This document shows, in pieces, positions 59,467 through 64,000 of a DNA stretch of 64,000 bases. The notes below the pieces were generated by a model, which saw only the letters and a program-made list of their open reading frames with translations, was not told the origin of the DNA and did not search any database. Both the position numbers and the translations under genes were made by a program. Position 1 is the stretch's first letter; each line of letters begins with the position of its first letter. Source of the DNA: Macrotrachela quadricornifera (lineage: Eukaryota > Rotifera > Eurotatoria > Philodinida > Philodinidae); the NCBI GenBank assembly GCA_022393335.1, contig JAJEKB010020467.1:179405-243404 (forward strand). The letters are read 5' to 3'.

Positions 59467-59834
59467 GTAGAACTCGTTAATTCGATTCGAGTATTAAAAT
59501 TTTACTCGAGTTTTCAACTATTTAACTATTACTATATGATAGATTAAGGATGCTGCCTGCAGGATGCTGAAAGTAATCCACAGAAAAAAGATGCTGTTCG
59601 TAGTATTTGGCCGCAACCTACAGGTAGCGGTTCTTTGACAACCTCACCCACATTCATACCCTCACCCTCAACATTATGTGTATTACTTCTAGCATTCTGC
59701 AGGAAGCATCCTTTGGTTAGCGCCCTTAATCTTTCGTGTATCAATAGTTGAGTCGTTGAATAATTGACAACTCGAGTATTAAAAATTCTAATAGTTGAAT
59801 AGTTGAAAACTCGGGTAGAATCTTCGAGTTCTAC
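59467..59834. mobile_element. 368 bp MITE, GTAGAACTCG ends
   Basis: Ends GTAGAACTCG and CGAGTTCTAC, with inner TIR parts ACTCGAGTTTTCAACTATT and AATAGTTGAAAACTCGGGT. The centre has CCCTCACC-type words. Non-coding; frames across it are artefacts. Confidence 0.65.
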
Positions 59835-60055
59835 ATGTATGACTATAATCAAAACGCTCGCTTCTTATTTGAATATCTATTATCAGCACAAAATCTTCGT
59901 TTACTATATTTTATATTTAATCATTGTTCATTTAGATATTTATAAATCTCCTATAAACAATTTTCCAACTAAAAGGTTGAATCTAGATCACAGAATAAGG
60001 GATAAACAAGATTTTACATGTAAATTTTACCGATGAATAGTTGTAGATAATGTGG

Positions 60056-60256
60056 ATAATCCCATGTAAATATTTTTTCTGTAAAAACGCGTCTAAACGC
60101 AGTAAAAAATCGACCTTCATTGCATCTGAATAGGTTGGATAGGAAAGATCGCGTTTGGACGCGATGAAAAACAGTTTTTCGTCTCGTCTGAACGCGATTT
60201 AGAATGAAATCGCGATTGAATGCGTATATTCTGTGTTTGATGTTTACATGGGATTA
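60056..60256. mobile_element. 201 bp MITE, ATAATCCCATGTAAA ends
   Basis: Exact 15 bp inverted termini ATAATCCCATGTAAA / TTTACATGGGATTAT. The interior repeats ACGCGTCTAAACGC-like and GTTTGGACGCGATG-like words. Non-coding. Confidence 0.75.
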
Positions 60257-61380
60257 TACAGTTACTAATATATCAATTTGTAAAATAATCACGTTTATTT
60301 CGTTCGATTTTTTCTATACTTTGCAAAAATGAACACTTTGAAATAAATTTCTGATGAGTTTTAAACATGTATACGAACGTTTGACACTATGAAAAGCAGC
60401 AACCTTGAATATCTGACTATTTCAAAAGACTTCTATTGTGCTCATTGACATAAACGTCTAACTATCTAGACAAGCCTGGAACTTCAACAGATCTAAATGG
60501 CTTCATGAGGTACATTAGACTACAGAAACTATCGAATTTCCAAACCTTTCTTCATCTTTCTAGCAAATTTTTAAACCTTATTTTAGAATCATATAGATAT
60601 TTAGAAAAAAAAACACGCATATATAACTTGATGATCACATTCTGTAAACAGCGCAAATCCATTTCACCCTCTCTGCTCGTTGAAGAATTAATAACGTAGG
60701 ATGAATATTTGAGGACATTATTCGTTTTATTAGTGGTGTTAATGAAGTATGTGCTTTCCATGGTTGGAGGAATAAATAATTGGTCTATAGTTATAGTTAA
60801 AATGAAGTATTTAAATTCGTTTCATAATATGGAGGTGTCTACTTAACAGAGATTTTACTATATAAATAGTATACATAAAAATATTTTCGTTCTCATAGAG
60901 ACCGTTCGAACAATTAGGCAGTTATGCAAATCATGAAAAATCTATAGTAACTTGAAATAGCTGTAAGGTATCTAGATTGCTGTGATAGATTTAAATAACA
61001 ATGTGAATGATTAAATAGCTATGGCAAGTAAAAATAGCTACAAGATCTTTATATAGCTGTAATCGAATTAAATAGCTATGACAATGATAAATAGTCAGGC
61101 TATCTAAATGATTCAACAAGATTATTTTCTAACGCATTTATTGCTAATTATGCATAAAAAAGGAATTATATTTCTTTTGAGAATGAGCCGACTCGAGTGT
61201 CTTTCTTCTATTATAAAAATATGACTTTTTAAAATGTTTTTAGTGATTTTCCAAACAGTTTTGTGAATTTTTTATCACAAAAAAATTACTCACGAGGGAA
61301 CCTTCCCAAGTGTCAAATCTCCTTTTAGATAAAAACCTAGTAGATTCTAAGTTATTCATTATGCTGATTCAGAATATGGG
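60257..61380. other. intergenic, no gene seen
   Basis: AT-rich; near 60955-61090 there are five diverged copies of an AATAGCTRTRA word spaced 20-50 bp apart. No coding motif. Confidence 0.4.
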
Positions 61381-61386
61381 CATGAA

Positions 61387-61778
61387 AAATTCCTTCAGGC
61401 CTTCTTTTCAGACTTATAGGCATTTTAATGAAAATTTAGCCTATGAGATAGTATATAGCAACAAATCCAATGAAGATATTTTGATCAAAGATTTTGCCCA
61501 CAGAAAGATCTACATATAAATAGAATGTTCTGAAAATTTCAGCTCAAAAGAATGTATCCTTCTCGAGATATTAAACTCTCAAAAACTGTCCTGTATAACA
61601 CAAAAAACGCTACAATTGTCTATTCTTTTGAAAGTTTAATATCTCGAGAAGGATACATTCTTTTGAGCTGAAATTTGCAGAACATTCTATTTATATGTAG
61701 ACCTTTCTGTGGGCAAAATCTTAGATCAAAATATCTTCATTGGTTTTATTGCTATATACCATCCCATAGACTTAATTT
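61387..61778. repeat. palindrome of the TTTTAGCCTATG family
   Basis: Left arm about 61444-61578 and right arm about 61634-61778 are almost fully complementary (TATCTCGAGAAGGATACATT on the right, complement on the left). The left-hand extension from 61387 matches the families at 18.75 and 43.17 kb. The frame running across it is an artefact. Confidence 0.65.
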
Positions 61779-61979
61779 TCAATAAATCGACATTTGCTGT
61801 AATTCATTATCATTGTTGTCAATGGAAATATTCATATTTTAATCAAGCTCACTTAAATATATTGAAATTAACTTATTCTTGTTTTGTATTCTACACATAT
61901 ATATCTATATTTTCAAACAAAATATGAAATTTCTTAAACATTACTAGACTTGAAAAAATTACTTTAGAAAATTTTTTCT

Positions 61980-62107
61980 TATCTCGAAGTCAGAGCGGAG
62001 TTGGAGCGAATATTTTCAACTGATACTGGAACTGGAGCGGAGCGAGAGCGGCGTTTTTAATTGCAAGTGAAGCTGGAACGAGAAATGGTCGGAGCTGCCC
62101 ATCTCTG
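61980..62107. repeat. solo hAT-type end, GGAGCGGAG-rich
   Basis: Ends ...GGAGCTGCCCATCTCTG, the complement of CAGAGATGGGCAGCTCC, close to the terminus of the complete hAT at 32956-36048. Preceded by GGAGCGGAGCGAGAGCGG-type words. No left end is seen nearby, so it appears truncated. Confidence 0.45.
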
Positions 62108-62269
62108 TTTCCAACTAGGTACAACCGTGCATAATTTATAAAAACTATTTGTGTCTTTATAATTTTAAACTGCTAACGACTTTTAACAAAAGCCGCTAAT
62201 TACCTTTAATGATATCACGTTTTACCGGTAATCTGAAAAATTGTATTTTAATAATGAATCTTTTATCTA

Positions 62270-62660
62270 AATGTAGAAAATTAGAGTAAAATCTATTTCG
62301 ACCAATATATTTGAATCAATACTGTATCTTAGTCGTCAAGTTAATAGTGTAAAATGAAAAATCACTTTCTTTTTTTTTTCTCTTAAAGTCATTATCCAAT
62401 GATATCTCATAAACCAAGTAATAGAGGAACTAGATAAATAGTTCATTAAAACAACTTTTCTGCTTTCCATTTAAAATTGTATGATTTTTCTTTATTATAT
62501 AATTATTATTTATGTTTTTAAGTAAAAATCCATAAATGTTTAGCGAAATATTCTACGAAAAACTCACATGAGTATATTGATAAACATGAAATCGTTTAAG
62601 TACGCATGTTGGCAAGTCGCACTCTCCTGATGAGTACATTCACTAGGGTAGTTCATACAA
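62270..62660. repeat. diverged duplicate of the NRPS upstream region
   Basis: Collinear with about 15020-15500. Shared order: CACTTTCTTTTTT, CATTAAAACA, TCCATTTAAAATTGTAT, TTATTATATAAT, GCGAAATATTCTACGAAAAACTC, AAGTACGCATG and CGCACTCTCCTGATG, each with a close match in the NRPS flank. No NRPS exon follows. Confidence 0.55.
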
Positions 62661-63771
62661 AAAATTGATATTTTTTTATATATATCAAGCATTTTATTCC
62701 CTAAATACAAACGTAGTATTCGTGACATTGATATTCAATTTTATCGTCTGCTTCTTTATGTATGTCATCGTCCTTACCTTCATTTGCTTCTTTCATAATC
62801 TTTTGCACACCTTACATTATCTATATATCTTTCGAATTGAGAATTATCATTCATAAGCATATCATAATATTTATGATCAAGTTTAATCATTTTCCTGATC
62901 ATTTCAGCTTACGTTCTTTTCATAGTTGTCCACAACATTATCAAGATCAATGTCTACTTTTATAGTGATACAGCAATTAAAAATAATTAATTAAATTAAT
63001 ATTGGTAGAGGATAGTTACTGTGTTTAACGAAATATTCAATCAAAAAAAACAGTGATATAAAAAAAACAAGATAGAATAAGTATAATTTTTGCATGAAAT
63101 GAGTGATTATTTTTAACTCTTAATAGATGTTGCTTTTTGAAAAAATGTTAATTGTAGTCGGTCTTGAGTCTCTTTATGATGACCATACACATTGTATAGA
63201 ATACATATCTAAAAGCAGAAAAGATTTAAAAAATATCAAGATTCTCGTCTGAATTTGACACTAAAGGTATATAGAAATCTTAATGAAAAAATTCGAATTT
63301 GATTCTTAGCATCAAAAATGTACGATATCCAACTTTGAAATAATATTGAAAGTACGCAAAAATACTATAATACAGTAAGTAAAACCATTTTAAAATGATC
63401 TTTAAAGTATTTTTTACTTATAAGTATATCTGAATTACTTTAAAAACTTCATTTATATATCTTTTTCCTACTTCGTTGTAAACATAATAAAAATAATAGA
63501 CATTATTTGTTTCGGATCACAATATCTACATGACACACATTTGATTAAATGAATAAAGGTAAATGCACATAAACACATCATTTATTATGCATAAAGCTAA
63601 TATTTTTTGTATTTTTTTCGACTGGCGTAAGATACGGCTGATCGATTTTTTTTATCGGATACATTATATGTATATTTTAATTCAGGTTGAAAAGCAAAGA
63701 TACTTGTTTTGATTTGATTCATCGTTTATATTTATTCTCTATCGTATTATTTCATTTTGTGATATTCCTCA
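62661..63771. other. upstream region of the right-edge gene
   Basis: AT-rich, no recognisable element or coding motif apart from noise frames. Presumably holds the promoter of the gene starting at 63772. Confidence 0.35.
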
Positions 63772-63951
63772 ATGTTTAATAGTGGCAATTTACTGGGCAC
63801 TAAGCCAAACATTTGGAGTCCTTTATCACTGGTGATAGGTGTAGGTATCGCCGTAGGTCTTCTTGTAATTGGCTTGGCTTTAGGATTAGGTTTAGGTATT
63901 GGTCTTCACAATGATAGTCAAAATCTGACACTGATCTTAAACACTACAACC

Positions 63952-64000
<49 letters not shown>
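63772..64000 (+). CDS. partial membrane protein, transmembrane helix plus poly-Thr, cut by window end
   Basis: The ATG at 63772 opens a frame that stays open to the edge (76 codons). After a short N-terminus (MFNSGNLLGTKPNIWSPLS) comes a Gly/Val/Leu-rich helix (VIGVGIAVGLLVIGLALGLG), then HNDSQNLTL and a pure Thr run coded by ACA repeats. The layout of helix then Thr stalk is like exons 10-11 of the modular gene, so an FG-GAP or other extracellular domain may follow outside the window. Identity unknown. The start is the first ATG of the frame and precedes the helix directly. Confidence 0.7.
63943..64000. repeat. ACA/CAA trinucleotide array
   Basis: About 18 near-perfect ACA triplets encoding poly-Thr in the partial gene, continuing to the window edge. 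Such arrays vary in length; assembly here may stop because of it. Confidence 0.85.

Noticed and set aside
59544..59852. A 102-codon minus-strand frame
   Set aside because: Runs across both ends of a MITE and its loop; no homology expected.
61310..61519. A 69-codon plus-strand frame
   Set aside because: Covers the left arm of a palindrome; the complementary arm carries the same sequence in reverse and neither shows a protein motif.

Overview
The window looks like an animal nuclear contig, most probably from a bdelloid rotifer. This is inferred from AT-rich DNA, many short GT-AG introns of about 54-67 bp, a non-ribosomal peptide synthetase (NRPS) gene of bacterial/fungal type split by such introns, an Env-like relic, and many DNA transposons and palindromic elements. 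No ribosomal, mitochondrial or clear tRNA gene was recognised. I had no database, so family calls rest on motifs I can read.

Layout. 0-1.2 kb: a broken multi-exon DDE-transposase-like gene. 1.2-15 kb: no intact gene, but stacked inverted-repeat (foldback) elements, including a 5.5 kb one whose arms are built of minisatellites and a 660 bp palindrome flanked by TTAA. 15.66-22.72 kb: a five-exon NRPS gene predicted at 1,191 aa with order A-T-C-T; its third intron is swollen to 3.3 kb by three palindromic elements. 22.85-28.23 kb, minus strand: a nearly complete two-ORF non-LTR retrotransposon inserted about 115 bp after the NRPS stop. 29.3-30.5 kb, minus: an Env-like relic and a DDE-transposase scrap. 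30.48-37.22 kb: a second giant foldback element containing a tandem repeat block, which in turn contains a complete 3.1 kb hAT transposon with an intact 709 aa transposase and a perfect 8 bp target duplication. 38.6-40.7 kb: a decayed hAT-like pseudogene.

44.32-59.19 kb: the most interesting locus. Twelve exons join with consistent phase into a predicted 1,828 aa membrane protein made of three diverged copies of one module (transmembrane helix, Cys-containing ectodomain, transmembrane helix), then a seventh helix, a Thr-rich linker and seven FG-GAP/VCBS repeats that should form a seven-bladed propeller. Its introns hold three separate Tc1/mariner relics and several MITEs. Each module has a stop just after its last splice donor, so single-module products are also possible.

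59.2-63.8 kb: no gene, several small palindromic elements, and a diverged duplicate of the DNA upstream of the NRPS. 63.77 kb to the edge: the start of another gene encoding a transmembrane segment followed by poly-Thr, resembling the linker of the large gene.

The host coding content is thus small: one NRPS, one large modular surface protein and one partial surface protein. The rest is mobile DNA in several nested layers.
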